Shown: positions 47,856 through 63,065, counted from the first letter of the stretch. The stretch is DNA of 64,000 nt from Drosophila miranda (GCF_003369915.1 NC_046674.1:682001-746000); one strand, 5' to 3'. Notes: generated by a model from the sequence alone, not told the origin. A program made the numbers and translations.

Positions 47856-50800
47856 AACGACGACAGTTGGACAAGCCACCGGACTGGACATGCATCTGGA
47901 CCGGATTGGACCATGGATGGAGGCGCTGCTGCTGGTTGAGTGGAGTGGAGTGGAGTGGAGTGGCCAACCTTTAACTGCATTTTATGTGTCACCATTGTCG
48001 CCGTCTCTGATGATAATTTGCATACGAATACATGTTTTTGTGTCGTGTCCCGAGACGACGGCGAGTTCTCGAGTGACGCGCCATGCCATTCATTTGGCCT
48101 TTTCCTGGCGCCTTCCCATTGGAATGGGCGTGCCGCCAGCAGCCCACATCAGTTTCTAATGGCGCCCATCAGTCTATGGGAACACCTGCAGTTAGCCCAC
48201 GCGGCACCGCTCCCACTCCCACTCCCACTCCCATCCACAATCCAGAGCCAAAGCCAGAGCCAGACCAACAGCCAGACCAACAGCCAGACCAAGACACACG
48301 CAACGATTGCCCAGACAACGGCATAAATGAGTCCTAACCAGAACATTTTGCTGCGTCTGGGGGCAAGCACTAGAGATGGAAGATGGAGGAGTGGGGGATA
48401 GAAGATGGAAGAGATGGGAGTCGTGATTTCTAACAGCAATGGAAAAAGTACCAGTGCCAGATCGTAAGGAGAGAGGGGGAGAGGAAATCTTGAAAAGAAG
48501 CTTCTGTTTCTTAGGGAAAATATTATTTTATTGGAATACCTTCAATCCCTTGAGCAGCACTTTTCTATGATCTACAACAAATAAAGGTCAAATTTGCCAA
48601 GGTTTGAGTAAGTTTTCTTCCAAGTGTTGTTCTTATAATTTCCTTCCACTTTCCTCCTGCAATCAATTCCTTACAGTTGCTCTTGAATACCACCGAATCA
48701 CGATCCAACATTTCCTGTGGCCCATCGCTGGTGAGTGCAGCTGCACCACTGTCGTACCACACGATCACGATCCCCACCGATGTCGGGGCTAGTTGTCGGC
48801 TCGTTTGCCTTATAAAGGCACGTCTACTCGTCGTCGCGGGTCGAGCGGGTCTAAGAGAAATTGCCGTAGATTGCTGGCGCAGATGTCGCCAGAGAGTGAG
48901 AGCTTGGTCTGGTCCCAGGTCCCAGGTCCCGGGTCCCGGGTCCAGGAACTGTGCCTGGAATGGTACAGGCTGGGACTGGCGTCGCGTCCCTTTCGAGGCA
49001 GCTGTGGTCTGCGGTTGGCGGTTGGCGGTTGGGGCAGGCCCACGCACTTGTCTGGCCGCCAAGTAAACAAAGGCCGCCAAGCAAACTCAATTTGCGGCCC
49101 AGGTGGAGGCAACAACGGGGCAGCAAAACACAATGTTGTCGGCGTCGGTGCCGGTGCCGGTGCTTGTGCCGGTGCGTGGGTGGTGGCCAGGGCGTAGCCC
49201 AAGTCACGATTTTGTCAATCAAACAGGCTCTGACTTTAGCTCTGACTCTAGCTGCGACCTTAACTCATTTCAGCTCCTATTTCAGATCCATCTTCCTCTT
49301 GAATCTAAGCTCCATCTTCCACGTAAGCCTCAACCTACAGCTGTAACGTCAGCACAAGCAACATTTTTCATATGCAACATCTACCATAACTCCAGCGGCA
49401 GTTAGCTTTATGGTCGCACCCCAGGAGGATGGATGCCCCGCTTCCCCGCTATCCCGCTATCCCGCTACCAGTGGCCTGCTGTGTGCCCCAAAGTCCTCCG
49501 CCACGGACGTCTCATTAAAGTTTCGCCTTTATTTTCGGGTCGGGTTGGCCTGACTCGGCTCGCGCGCTATCTTATCATAAAAATGCAGTTGCTTCAACAC
49601 CTGCGAGCCGCATCAAACACGCATTAGCACTCTGATGGAATTTCTCCCATCTGCCATCTTTCTCTCCTCATTTTTCTCCAGAGAGATTGCCGTCCAGCGG
49701 CTGCCGCATAAATTTCAATCAGCCTTAATAAACTGCAAAAGATGTATAAAATATCTTTTTTGGGGGATTTTTTTTTGTGGCTGCAGCTTTTGGTATAAAA
49801 TATTCTCAGCATGAAATTAAAAAAAAATGAGGAAAGAGGAACAAAAAACGAACAAAAAAATTGAGATGCAATCGATTTGTCGAGGATGCTCTAGAAAATC
49901 CAGATATTTTGGGGCTTGGGTAAGGTTGGGAGCAGAAGGAGCAGAAGGAATTTTTAAATGTTATTCTTAAAGTTTCCTCAAAGACGACTACCACGAATTC
50001 CTTTGCTATCCCAATTCCAAGGCCTCTGCAGTTTCCACTTTAAGTAACCATAAAAATCATCCAAAAAGTTTCGTTCAAATTTCGTTCTCCGATGAAATTT
50101 ATGTGGCTGCCACTCACTGGCGACCTGAAAAGTCCTCAAGTCATTGTGATTTCAATTTGAAAGAGTCCAGCCCATGCCCCAGCCCCAGGTCCCTGGACCT
50201 GGACTGAACTTGCTCCAGCAGTCGTTGAGTTGAATTGGAGCCCATGTCTGAGTGCGTTTGCGTGTTCCTCATCATTTGTTTGCAATGAAAATAACACCAA
50301 CATAAACAACAGAAAGACAGGCCTGGTCCCCGTTCCCGTTCCCGTTCCCGGTCCCGATCGTCGATCCCCATTCCCAGTTCCAGTCCCAGTCCCAGCTTCG
50401 ATATTGCCACCGACAGAGGCATTAAAATGCACAATACCCGCTGCGCTTGGGCTTGGACTTGGACTTGGCTGTCGATTGCCGATGGCCAGCCGATGTCCAT
50501 GTCCATGTCCATGTCCTGGCCAGGCGCCACACCCTGCTGGGGCCAGGGTCTGGGTCTGGGTCTTGGTCTTGGTCTTGGTCTGAACCCACATCCAAATCAC
50601 GAGTGGGAGCCCGAGACCAACCGCCATCTAAGTTATGTCAAAGGCCGACCGAGGGACAGTTCCTTAATTGAATTTTCTACCTCTGTCTGTCTGTCTGTCT
50701 GTCTTTCTGCCTTTCTGCCTTTCTGTCGGGGGTTCTGCTGTGCTTGCGTGCCTGCACATCATTTTTGAGCCGAAAGACCACAGAAATGCTCATCATTTGT

Positions 50801-53800
50801 ACTCTCTTAGGTGCATGAAGATGTAAGTTCCCGATGATTTGAAGATATAAATGATATTTTGAGAGGGGCAAGAAGCGTCCCTCGGAGAGAAGGGCTGCTC
50901 TGTTCTGTTCCCATTATTATCGGGAGAAGAACAAAGAACATGTATGTACAGTTCTGTATGGTCTAGAGAAAGGTTAGAGAAATCCTGAAGATAAATCAAA
51001 AACTCAATTTCGAATCGGGGAATATTTCTAAAGTATATTTCCAAATGGATTCTTTTCATTGTTTAAAAGTTGTAAGGCAATTTTAAGAGTGTGCCGATTG
51101 TAATTTGAGCATCTTTTATTTTTGGCTACTGTTTGGCTCCCAAGTTCTGCTTTTTATTGGCACCAGACTCTGGCTGATTGAGACATTATAGCTGCAGCTG
51201 ACACGCCATCATCTGGAGTTCCCGTCCCAGTCCCAGTCCCAGTCCCAGTCCCATCTCCAAGCTCTGGCTTCTGATGTGTCCTGGGTGCGAATCGAGGCTT
51301 AGATCCAAGCGGCTCAAATTACTTGGCCGAATCATTTGGCTGGCTGATGGCTCAATCGGATAGCTCGAATTACCATCGTCCGAGGTAGTTGTTGGTCTAT
51401 GAGTGGGGGAAAGGCTCTCCTCTGGGGGAGATCAACGATCGACAAATTTCGCAAACTTTTTGGCCTGGAAGCCAATTAAAAAGTCATTAGGCAAAAGGCT
51501 TGAGCTTGAGCTTCCACTCCCCGATTCCCGGCCAAGAAGAAGGGGCACGGGCAAGGGATTGGGGACTGGGGATTGGGGCAGGGGTAGAGCATGGAAGGCT
51601 TAATTGCCGGTTCGCCATGACTATAATGTCCGGCGGGCAGAGAGTCAGTCTCTCTGTCTCTGTCTCTCCCTCTGTCTCCGGGAGGAGGAGCAGGAGGAGA
51701 GTGAAAGGAGCAGCAGTCCGAAATCACTTTCAGCACGTGGAGCGGACGGACCCAAAATGATGGGCACTTGCAGTAAACGAAATCGTTTAGCCCCGGCTTA
51801 AGGGGTGAGGGATCAGGAGGGATCAGGAGGGTAACGTGGATACCTGGAAGACAGAGGCTGGCAGCGATTTGATGGCAATTAAAGCACCCATCGACCGACC
51901 CGAGCAACCCGACCAGCCCGACCAACCCGACCGACCATCCCATGTCCATGTCCTAAATGTGTTCAATTTAAATTAACGATCACAAACGGCAGTTGTGGAA
52001 TACACGGAGGAACTCAGGGAATGGGGTTGCCAGAGGCAGAGGGAGAGGCAGAGGTAAAGTTGCATCAACATGCAACCGATTCGCAGTTGCAAGCTCCCAG
52101 TTGCAATTAAGCAAAAGTTTTATTTAAATTGCTGGCGCTGGTTGGCCGGCCAGAGCCACAGCCACAGCCACAGCCACAGCCATAGCCATAGCCAGCCTTC
52201 AAGCCATCGGGAGTCAGCCTCCTCTTTGAGTCGAAATTTTGGCGTGTTTATGGCCTGTAACTCCCTCCACATGTTTATCCTCCTGCTGCTCCTGCTGCTC
52301 CTCCTGCTGGCAATTCTGGCCAGAGGCACAAGCTTCCAGTTCCAATTCCAAATCCAAATCCACTTCCATTTCCATTGCAGTCCCTACGAAGAGAAGAGTT
52401 TTCCATTCGCACATGTGTTTGCTAATTTCTGCGTGCAATTCGAACATTAATTAAATTGAACATTTTCGCTATAAATTGTTTGCTTAATTGCCATTTAGGG
52501 GGGACACTCCTGCCAATGGCATCTCGATCTGGAGCTGTAGCTGGAGCTGGATAAGGATATCCTCTGTGATCTCTGGTCCTCGTCCAGATTGGCGGCGGCA
52601 CGTTGGCATTTCAATGCAGTTGGCAGTGCGGCGGCCATAAATAAATTAAAAGTCCAAGCAAAATGACAGCAACAAGATCGGGAAACATCAGAACAAGAGC
52701 AGTCTCCAGTGCTGGGATTCGGATTGGTATTGGTATTGGGAGCAGGAGCAAGAGCAGAGCAGAGCAGAAGGAGCATCAGCATCAGCATCAGCATCAGCAT
52801 ATGGTCATTCAGATTATTAATGATGGCGGAAGCAAACGCGGCGCCTTTTGATAATGTGTCCCTCTTGTTGCTGCTGCTGCTGCCTGACTTGTCCAAAAAG
52901 CTGACAAGACTTGTTGCAATTGCTGTTCCTGTTGCTGTTGCTGTTGCAGTGGTTGCAGTCCCGTGTCTCTGGGAGATGACAAACGCATTGGCATCGGCAT
53001 TGCCATTGCCATTGCCATTGACAATGCAGCAACATGTAAACTGCTTTCGGGAACCGTTTTCTTGGCCAAATTATAGTTAATGCTCTGCCATTCGATCGAT
53101 GCGACTGACACATGGCAATAGACGGAAACCCGAGACTCCACGGCCCATGGCCATGGCCGTGTGGCAGGCAGGCAGCTGGGCGGCCTAGGGGCGCCTGGAG
53201 GTTTTATGTTCCCTCAGTTCCTTTGGGCGACGCATAACTTGGCACCAAGCTGGCAAATCGTTTTCACTACCAAATAAAGCATTCAATGCTGTTGTCTTTG
53301 GCTGAACAAAACCCCAATCGTGCCACACAAATGTCTTTGGGGCTGAGGTTGGGTTGGGGTCTCTTCCTCTCAGGCAGAGTCTGTATCTCTGGCTTTAGCT
53401 GTAGCTGTGGCTGTGGCTGTGACTGGAGCTGCGGTGCGTGGTCTGTGGCATTGCTGTTCTCGTTGCAGCAGCTCCAATTCGAATTCTCCTTATTTTTTGT
53501 TGTTGTATTTTTATCTTTATTTCTCCTTTCGTTGTGTTTTGCATGTTGTTCAATTTCAATGGCGCCAAATCTTGGCCGTGGGCCGCAGACGCCATGCCAC
53601 GAAAGTTGCATGGAGTTGCAGACGCAACAAAATCCTTGGCTTTGCTTGCTGCATTCAATGTTGCACTCCACACGCTGCACTCCACCGCCGCTGCTCTCGT
53701 TGTGGCTGGCCATTTAGGCCGCGGGCAGCCAGATAGTTACGAATCTGCAGATTTACTCCACGTACACAACCACCAGATAACCAAAGAAAGATATTTGAAC

Positions 53801-56607
53801 TTGGGAAAAGGCAAAAGCCATCGCAATAGCTATAGCAATCGGAGCGGAGCGGAGAGGGCCGGAGGCAGCGTGATTACATGGAGGTGCTGTTTCTGTTTTG
53901 GTGCATTTTTTTGCGTTTATTTTTGAAAATGTTGAGCAAAATTATTCAGAAAACTGATAGTTTTATAATTTTACTGAGTAAACAATAACACAACAAATAA
54001 AAGAAAGACTTATGGTATAATCATGGGTGTGTTTCTCTCTACCAGGCCACTTTTCTCTGATACTCAACCATTTCATTCTTTGATTCTTCTTTTATCACTT
54101 AACCCTGTGGAAGCCCTATGCCATAGTTTTGGAGAATGCTTTTGCATCTATCACTCGGTCTCTCTCTTTCGATCGCCCTGCCATTTAGCTTAATTGTAGA
54201 TCCAAATCCCAGTCCAAGCCCCAGCGCCCGCAGCCGCCAGACAAGACAAATTTGGCCCAGTTAGTCGCAATTAGAGGGGACGGTCCCGAAGGAGCTGTGA
54301 GCTTCGGCTTTGGCCATTTGGCAGGTAAGGTAATCGCTGAGCCGCCGGCCACATTCCCACACCACAGCCAACAAAAGCGCTTCGAATGCGTTTCCTGTTT
54401 CATCGGAATCGGAATATCGTACCCAATCCGACCCCCGGGAGAGCCCCGAGAGAGCCCCGCATTCAAATTAGCCAAAGAAATGCGAACGTGAGAACTTCAA
54501 TTGAACTTTTGAAGAGTGTTAGACGAGGGTCTGTTCTGTTCTGCTCTGTGCTGTGCTGTTCCAAAAAGGACAATAGATGGTTAGGTCCGGAGTAGTTCTG
54601 TTCCATCTTTTGTTTGTTTTTTTGATTATCGCAGCCACTTTTGGGGGCACCTGCACAGAAGCTTTGCCACCTTCTTGTCCTTTGTTTGAGATCGAGATCG
54701 GGATTGAGCTCGAGATCTGGGGCCCAGCTGCTCTTAATTTTCAATAAAAAAAAACTTGTGTTCGCTGCTAAAATAATAAAATCAAATTACATTTGCGTTC
54801 AATTTGCAGCTGCGGGCATTAAAAATCAATAATAAAAAACTTTATGCATATCGGAATAAATATAATTTTGTTCATAAATGTGTATGTGTGTGTGTGTGTG
54901 TGTGCGGGCAATTAAATATCAATTAAAAAATTCTGCCACCAGCAGGCGAATGCAAATGCAAATGCACACGCACTGCGCCTCCGAAAATGCAGACAAATCG
55001 AATCGAATCGAATCGAATCGAAACGAAACGAAACGAAAGACTCAAGACACAAACTCCACTGCAGTTTACCTTCGAACGCAGCGCGACGCCGTCTCCGCCT
55101 GCTTCTCCGTCCCTGACTTCTCGCAGCATGTTGCACACATGTAAATTATAAACATTTAACGCAATTTATGGCGACCGACAAACTTTATTAAATTTTGCGA
55201 ATTTCATTTTCCATTTTTCCTCTTTTTTTCGCCGCGTTGCAAGTTCAAGTCGTTTGTCATTCGCACACCCCGCTGAAGGCAACCACAGCAACACTGCGCA
55301 GTCTGCACTGCAGCTGGGGAGTTGTTGTGGCATTTGCATAAACGAATGCCCCACCAAATGCCTTCTGACACATTTTGTCGGCGGGGCGGTTCCACAATTA
55401 GAATCCGGCCTTTTAATTATGTGGAAAACGTCTCTGTCTCTCTGGCGGACTGAAAGGCAGACAGAAAGCCAAAGGCAGCCGAGAGAAGAGAGCCGGAGAA
55501 TGAACGACTGGAGTCGGTCAAGTGGTCGCATTAAATCCACTAAATGTCTGGTGTAATTGCCCGGGCCCGATGTTCAATTAAATGGAATTGAGTCATTAAG
55601 CAGATATTGTTTGGCATTGCCCACCAGGGCCTGAGCCGCTCGTAACGCTGCCACACTGATCCACAGACTGAGGGAAAGAGAGCCTGACCAGGGGATCGGT
55701 TTGATGGTCTGGAAATTGGGTCAAGTTTGGATGCAAGCTAATAATATAGGGGTGCCTGCAGGTGCCTCAAGGGTGCAGCTAATCAAAGGATATTAAATAA
55801 AGTTAGTGAGGAGATTATTTTAATGTATTTGGATAAATGGTCTGGTTAATGTCGGTTCTTGTTTCCCAAGTATTTGAGGAACGTTTTTCAAACTTTTATT
55901 TCTCAATATTTGCTTAAAAAAAAACCAAAATAAATAATACCTCTGTTGCGTTTCTTGAGCTGATTTGAATTGCTTTTGGTTCCCGTTTCCACTTGAAATC
56001 GCATGCAAAATGAATATAAATAAAAAGCCCAGTGGACAGACGAATGGAAACTGTTTTTCCCATGACCTCGAAAGGCGATTCCAAGACGCGCAATCGTGTA
56101 AAATCAGAGGTTTGACCACAAAACCCAAAGCAAAACCAAGAGAAAAACCAAAGGCAGAGGCAGAAAATTTAAATCAGTCGCCTCAATGGAGAGCCTCAGA
56201 CTTGGACTGGGACTGGGACTGGGACCTGAGACCTGAGACCGCGATGACGGCCAACTGTGACGACGTGACGTTGAAATTAAATTAACTAGACTAGAGAAGA
56301 CCCAGCCAGGCAGTCAGCCAAGCAGTCAGGCAGTCAGCCAACAAGCCAGACGCTCAGCCACTTGACCAAGAGCAGCGGCAGACAAGTTTTTTTTCGGCTG
56401 CCAAGAGTCCAATCTCTGACTAATGCACGACGACGGATCGGATCCGAGTCCGCTGGCCAGAGCCGGGACAGGGACAGAGACAGGGAATGAGTGGAGTGGA
56501 GTGTAAATTGTTTAACATTTAGGCAGCTTCAATTTGCTGCCAGGGCCATCAGCGCCGTTGTCCGAGCAATTTGTAGCCATACCTCGTAATACTGCACAAT
56601 ATTAATG

Positions 56608-56657
56608 CAGGCGGAGGCGCAGGCGCAGGCGGAGGCGCAGGCGGAGGCGCAGGCGCA
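56608..56657. repeat. GGAGGC/GCAGGC hexamer array
   Basis: About eight G-rich hexamers alternating between two variants. Confidence 0.8.
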
Positions 56658-59600
56658 CCAGCCCCGAAGGCGACAATTTTGATTAAAATGCCATTTACCT
56701 AAAGCTGAAGTCGAACATGGTCGGGGCAGATCCCAAATAAAGTAATCCCCTCCATGATCGCCGCCGCCTTAAGCCGCCTCCAAGTGAGTGACTAATTGTG
56801 GTCGTAATGAACGTCCATTCCCTGGCTTTGATGGGGGGATATTTAAAGGAAAACGGTGATGATTTTACACGAAATATAGTATGATTGGCTAAGGTATTCA
56901 AATCTATTATTTTCTGTATCATCAAGTAAAGGTTAATATTCCTTTGGATATATTAAGATTGAATATTCACTAAACCCCCTTAAAATTTATATTTTTTTTC
57001 AAAAAGTTCAAACTACTTTCACAATCAATAAAATTACGAAGAAAATGCCCGAATCGGAGTATGGGTAGTTGAAATGCCTTGACTTTACCCTGATCTGATG
57101 ATTGTTTCTCAGTTATTGAGCTCCAGTTGCTGTCTGGAGGGAGTCTGGAGGGGGTCTGAGCCTGAACCCGACACGTAGCCAAGGCTCCAAGTGCAGCTCC
57201 TCCGATCCCCGACAGTTCAAACTGATTTCAGGCCACAAATCTCTGGCACGTAGCCGCAAATTGCGCGCCACAGGGTTCAGGTTCAGGTTCGAGCTGGAGT
57301 TGGAGTTGGAGTTCGGGTTTGGATTCGGGTTTTGCTTTGGGTTCAGGTTCAGATTCAGATTCTCCAGGTTCACCTTGGAGAGCCTTTCGAGAGGCTGGGC
57401 AAATCAATAATAATCGTATTGACTGAGTGCAGCAATGCAGATCAAGAGGTCGCTGCTGCATTTGCAGAGATTTGCATGGAATCCGATGCTGAGATGATGC
57501 TTCGGAGATGGGTCCGTCCTCCTGGCGGCCCAGCAGTCGTCATAACTCTTGCCGGATTGCAACCGCAGAATGCAGACAGAACAGAATGCAGTCGGCAGTC
57601 GGTGGACTCCCCGAAAGGTCAGCGCGATCATTTCCGCATGATTACCAATGCAATTCGTTTGCGGCTCGTTCGGGTTTTGCTTTGGGTCTGGGTCTGGGTC
57701 TGGCTTTGGCTAACTCAGAAAGCAGCTCAGAGAGTCGTTCGAGGAGCCAGTCGGAGAGCAAAGATCGCGAGAGAGAGAGCACTCGCTCCAAGTCTCCACT
57801 GGATCTCTGAGTTGGAGCCGCGGCTCAGGCTGGGGCAGTGGTTGCGCATGCGCCGTGAGGGGCAATGTAGGGGTAAAAGCGGGGAAAAATCTCTGTGGAA
57901 CTTGTTTCCACGCAGGGGTTGAGGGGTTACAAATGCCTCAAAACCCCTGCTATATTGTGGGTAGGAGAAAACTGGTGGTGGGTTTTACTGGCAGGGGTTT
58001 AGCCTGGGGTAAACCCTACTCTGAAACTGACTTCCCCTTCAGATGGAGGAGCAGAAACAGTTAGGGGTAATACTGTGGATGAGGAGAAGAGTACTCCTCC
58101 TCATATGCCAGAGTTAGGGGTAATAGTACTCCTCTTCCTTTTGGATGAGAAGAAGAGTACGATCTCTCCATCCACTTGGTGAGTAAAGGGGAAATACTGC
58201 GCTATAGCAACCAGATTTGTGTGGGAATCAGACATACAAGTCATGCGATCCTCCGTGGATCTCCACATGGGATTGGCAGCCCACTCAACAATAAGTCCAC
58301 AGATAGGGCCACTCAATGATGATCGATGGTGAGCGGTGTGGCTGGCTGTAAAGGTAAGAGCTGTAAAGCTCCTCTAAAGTCCCCCCGACGGGTGCAGATA
58401 TCAGTGAGTAATTGTTGTGGTCCATCGGCTGATCATCGACCCGTGCACCTATCATAAGTGGAAGATTTCGCAAATGAAGCTGCGGCAGAGTCTCATCTCA
58501 TCTCCTCCCATCCCATCCCATCCCATCCTCCTTCTCCTTCTCCTTTTGGCGATAGGCCAGAGTCAAAATTTTGCAACTGCCGTCCGTCCGTTGTCAACAT
58601 ATCATTTGTCACCGCGGGTATCGATAGAGACTCCACAGCCACGACTAGTGGCTCCTTGGGTCTCTATGACCAACGGCATTTGGCCGGGATCCGGCTGCGG
58701 CTGCGGCTGCGGCTGCGGCTGCGGCTATCGATGTTATTAATGAAGTTGCCAAATGCCACATGCCAGAGAGGGGGCGAGGAAGAGGGAGAGTCAGTTGCAT
58801 GGGCAATTAACCTGCTAATTAAATGCCTGCCACAGTAGCCATTGGCTGCAGTAGCTGCTGTACAGGAAGCTCCTCCTCGTTCGCGGAATCGACTGCAAAT
58901 GTGTTTTATTCCCCGTTATCGGGTCATGCCAATCGGCCAAAAAAAAAACAAAAAACTAAAAACAGAGACAAACAAAAGATATACGGTTTAAGCCGCAAGA
59001 TGCCTCATGAATTGCATCGCTGCAAGTCGCTGGAGTTGAAAATGCGAGGCGACATTTTCTGGGCTGCCTTCGGAGGCTGCTGCCTTCTGGCTGCCACTTC
59101 ATTAAGTCCGAATTGATGAGTTCAATTAGGCAACAAGGCAAAAAGCAGAGCTGTCTCTCTGCCAGTCCCAGTCCCAGTCCCAGTCCCCGTCCAAATGCCA
59201 TTCCCGTTCCCAGCTCCAATCCCCGATTTCCAAGCAGCTGCACGTCCCAGTTCTGGGTCCCATTCCAGTCAAGTAATTAGCGCAGAGATTTTTTCAAATT
59301 GCCAAAACTTGTTGGCCGACAAAAAGAGGCCTCACCAAATCACCTGCCACCTGACGGTTTCACTTTCGCAGGATTGTGAAATCAAATGAATATGAATTCC
59401 GCTCTCCGTTCGCCTTCCCCCACTCCGTTCCCGTTCCCGTTCCCGTTCCGATTGCCCAATTCGCGGCGATTGCAGCTGCTGCAGCATTCGTAGAATTTCG
59501 GCTTGTCTCATATATTTTTTAGTAGCCTCGCAGATATATTCGGGAGTCCTTAATGAGCTCGTTTTGGAAATGGTATTCCCGTGTTAAAACATTGATTCGA

Positions 59601-62600
59601 TTGGCGCGCTTAAAAGGTGTCGCCGACCATAAACCCAACCCGAAACCCAACTGAAACCGAAATGGTCAGCTTTTTTTTTAATTTTTGTTTTTTTTGTTTA
59701 TTCATTCGGTCATAAAAGTTTTGGGCCAACAAAAAAGAGTGAAAAGATCAGAGAAATACGTATAGAATCAAAAGGCGCCGTATCCTTTTTTGTTCGGCCA
59801 TCATTAACGCTTCATTTTGTGATCTCTAGCCTGGGATCCGAAAGCCAAAATTCCCTTTTTTCAGCTGCTCTCGGACTGTCAGCTTTTATGGAGCTTATGG
59901 TTTAATTTTAATAGGTAATGCCCGTTTAGCAGCGCGTCCCCAAATGGCTCTCAATTCATTAAGATTCGGCCAGGATATTGTATTTGTTCATATCTGTAGC
60001 TGTGTGTGTATCTGTATCTGTAACTGTCGCTGATTCAGCATCTGCTTGAGTAGAAGGAAGGGCAGCCAAGGAACAGCTTGAACCTCGACTCGAATTCGGC
60101 CCTGATGGGACGGAAGGTTCTCAGTCCCACACATTAAGGCCGTGTGAAAAGCATTTCAGTAATTTTGTAAAGTGCGAGGAGAATTTTTGATCATGTAATT
60201 GCTGCACCACTTTCCACACTCCACACACACACACACACTCCACTCGAAACAAACAAAAGAAGCTCGGGAAGTGGTCGGTCGAAAACTGAAAGTTCTCGGT
60301 CCGTTTCCCACAATATGCCTCTCAAAGCACCTTATAAGAATGCCATGCCCATCCATCTTCTCATTTGAATCTCTCCAATCGTTTGGGAATTTCGCAAACA
60401 AAATATTTCCACCCGTAAGCAAGCCCCTTTCCACTGAAAGCACTCTGCCCATTAGTCGACGACCAACAAATAGTCCCCCCTTCGAGTTCACGATACGAGT
60501 AGGTTTTCCCACCCTCACAGGGTCTCAGTTTCATTACCCGATTCCATCCCCAGTCCCATGAGCAACTGTTGTGGTTCTCGTGTGATTCTCTCGTCTCTGA
60601 GAAGCAACAGCCGTGTGCCTTGGGCCCTGATAAGTCCGCGGATCGGATCGGATCGGATCCCACCCTAATGTGCTGGCTGGCACCTGCGATCCGTTGGATT
60701 CCATACGATTCTGATTCGGATTCCCGGGGTGGTTTCCGACGCGTGCCTCGTAGGCCTGTGCACGGAGTACGTGATTACTATATCTTTTTGTGTGAGAACA
60801 CACATTTTGTTATTGTTGCCTTGTTTGCTCACATTTGGGCACAACAAAAGGTCCCACAATATGCAATATGCAGGATGATGATAATGGGAACGACACACAA
60901 TTTCGATGATGTTCTTTCAAATTTAATTGAACTTATTGCGCAGTGCAGCTCCGAAGAGATGGTGTTGTGTAAGGTCAGCACATAACCATTGACAAGTCTG
61001 AAGATTAGACAGGCAAATGTGACACCTCCTTGGATTTTAAATAACAATTAAATGAGAAAATTAGTTGAAAGGAAAAGAGATTGTCATAGATATTCCATCT
61101 ACAGGCTTTTTAATGGATTATTCTATGGATATTTGTTACGGTTTTGCAAGTGGTATTCGCAGCATAAATTGCAAATATTTCCCACTAACTTCCCAATCAA
61201 TTCGTCGTCCAAGGAGGGCCCACAGACAACCGATTGACCTATGTCCAGGACACTCTTCAGTCCCTGCTGTGGAGGCCGTTTATCGATGGCGATGGCGATG
61301 GCGATGATCCCGGCCAGTTGTGGGTGCGTCGTGCCACAAGGGCTAGTCTCGGACCAAATTGCCATCATTTGAGCAGCAGTTTAGGCCAAAATGCCAGTCT
61401 TTCGCTTTTGCGAGGTCTCCTTTCGGTCAGCATTTAGTTTTATGGAACTACGGGAACGTTCGTTCCGTGAACGGGGCTGCCTTCAACTTAAAGAGACAAA
61501 AACTAACAAAACTGAGAAACCGAGAAACCGAGAAACTAACAAACCATATCAACATCAACATCATCATCATCATCATCAACCGCATCATCGTCATTGTCGT
61601 CATCTGTGGAGGAGAGAAAGAGCTGGGAGCGATAAAAAGATTTTTGTTTCTTGATTTCGTTGCACCAAAAAAGGCAACGGCAACTCCCATTAAACCTCCC
61701 AAAAAGGCAAAAGGCGCCGTGTTGCAGATTGTTGTTGCTGTTGCAGATTGCTGGCGCCCACCACGACGAGGGAGCAGGAGAGCCACCAGGGCAGTGCCAC
61801 GCCCAGCCCCACGCCCACCAGAGCAACATTTGTGGCATATTCTCAGATTTGCTTAGGCCTGGACCCCATTCCCATCCGCAGCCCATCCTTGGATGTGCGC
61901 AAGTGCAACTGCAACTGCAACAGCATCAGCGTCAGCGTCAGCATCATTAAAGCAGCTGCATTTAATTTCAATGCCCATTTAGGACGCGGCCCGCCAACAT
62001 TTGCTCCAAGGGCCGCTTTTCCTCTGCGACTCCGACTCTGTCAGCGGCAGCTGCCACAGCTCCGACTGGACTGGACTCCGACCTGCCTGGCCCCCGATCC
62101 ACGCATTTCTTACAACATTTTTGCCGCGACTAGTTCCCAGCCAACACGATTCTGCCCCATCGCCCAACCCCACACTGCCCTCACCATCGCCCTCCCCCTC
62201 GCTTGGATGACTGCTGCGGCTGCTGCTGCTGTTGTTGTTGTTGCATCAATTAAAGCTGCGCTTGATTTTTTAGATGCGTAGGGCGGACGACAGGTGCAAA
62301 GTGCTACAACAGCTCAGCCCCAGCCCCATCCCCATCCTATCCCATCCCATCCACAGCCCCAATCCCCAACTCCCAGTGATTTGAATTTTTCCATGCGGTT
62401 TCTTAGACTAGCAAAATTACAAGTATATATACTACTAGGAGGGGAAAAGAACAGGCTCCAGATGCAGTAAAACCTATAGGCAGGAACTCAGGCTGGGGCT
62501 GGCTGTCGGACTGGGCCACAGGTGCAGCGGTAATGGCAGTGGTGGTGATGTTGGTGGTGGCAACAGCTGGGGAAAATCATTTGCAAACGCGTTAAGTGCA

Positions 62601-63059
62601 TCACCGGATGGGCGGTGACGATCTCAGCATACAATGATATAGGCATCCATGATATGATTCAATGGATTTGGGCGCTGGGGGTATGCATGGCGCAATCCAA
62701 ATTTAAAATTGTGTTCGAAACCAGCGGTGTTTCTATGATACAGTGCGCGGCCATGGTAAAACTGCGCAAAAACTAGCCGAATATCAATTTAGGCCCTTTT
62801 TTAAGGACGTTATGGCCCTTTTTTATTTTTTCTATTCTAGTTCTTTACGGCGTCATAAATAATGTCATTTCCAAGGTTGGGTTCAATTATTATCACGAAT
62901 TTTCAAAACACAATATTCCAGAATATTCCAATCTTTGGGTTAACTAAACGCAGTGGGAGAGATGCTTCCTTTTGTGCGTTGCACACAGGTAGGTCATGCG
63001 TAAAAGATGGGTTTGTGGGTCTGAGAAGAATTCATTCTTTCATTTTGTATGGCGGTATT

Positions 63060-63065
63060 TTTATT
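63060..63065 (-). terminator. Possible poly(A) signal of the right-end gene
   Basis: TTTATT on the plus strand reads AATAAA on the minus strand. It lies about 530 bp beyond the stop codon at 63594 and past both copies of the tandem duplication. No nearer AATAAA was seen. Confidence 0.35.

Larger units (their letters stand above)
45668..63059. other. Large noncoding region with degenerate tandem repeats
   Basis: No gene is recognised in about 17 kb. Repeats include GCTGTT (46008-46042), CCAAAG (about 46300-46340), CGA (47828-47855), GTGGA (about 47939-47960), CCACAG (52153-52180), ATCAGC (52774-52798), GAATC/GAAAC (about 54997-55037), GGAGGCGCA/GGCGCA (56608-56657), CGGCTG (58691-58725) and CATCAT (about 61557-61578). 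Blocks of unique AT-rich DNA with AATTAATT motifs lie between them. The arrangement suits a long regulatory interval, but the target gene is not visible. I see no tRNA or rRNA gene. Confidence 0.5.

Noticed and set aside
57332..57922. Plus-strand frame of 196 codons
   Set aside because: Arg/Trp-rich composition over degenerate GGTCTG repeats, with no ATG-context or domain support.
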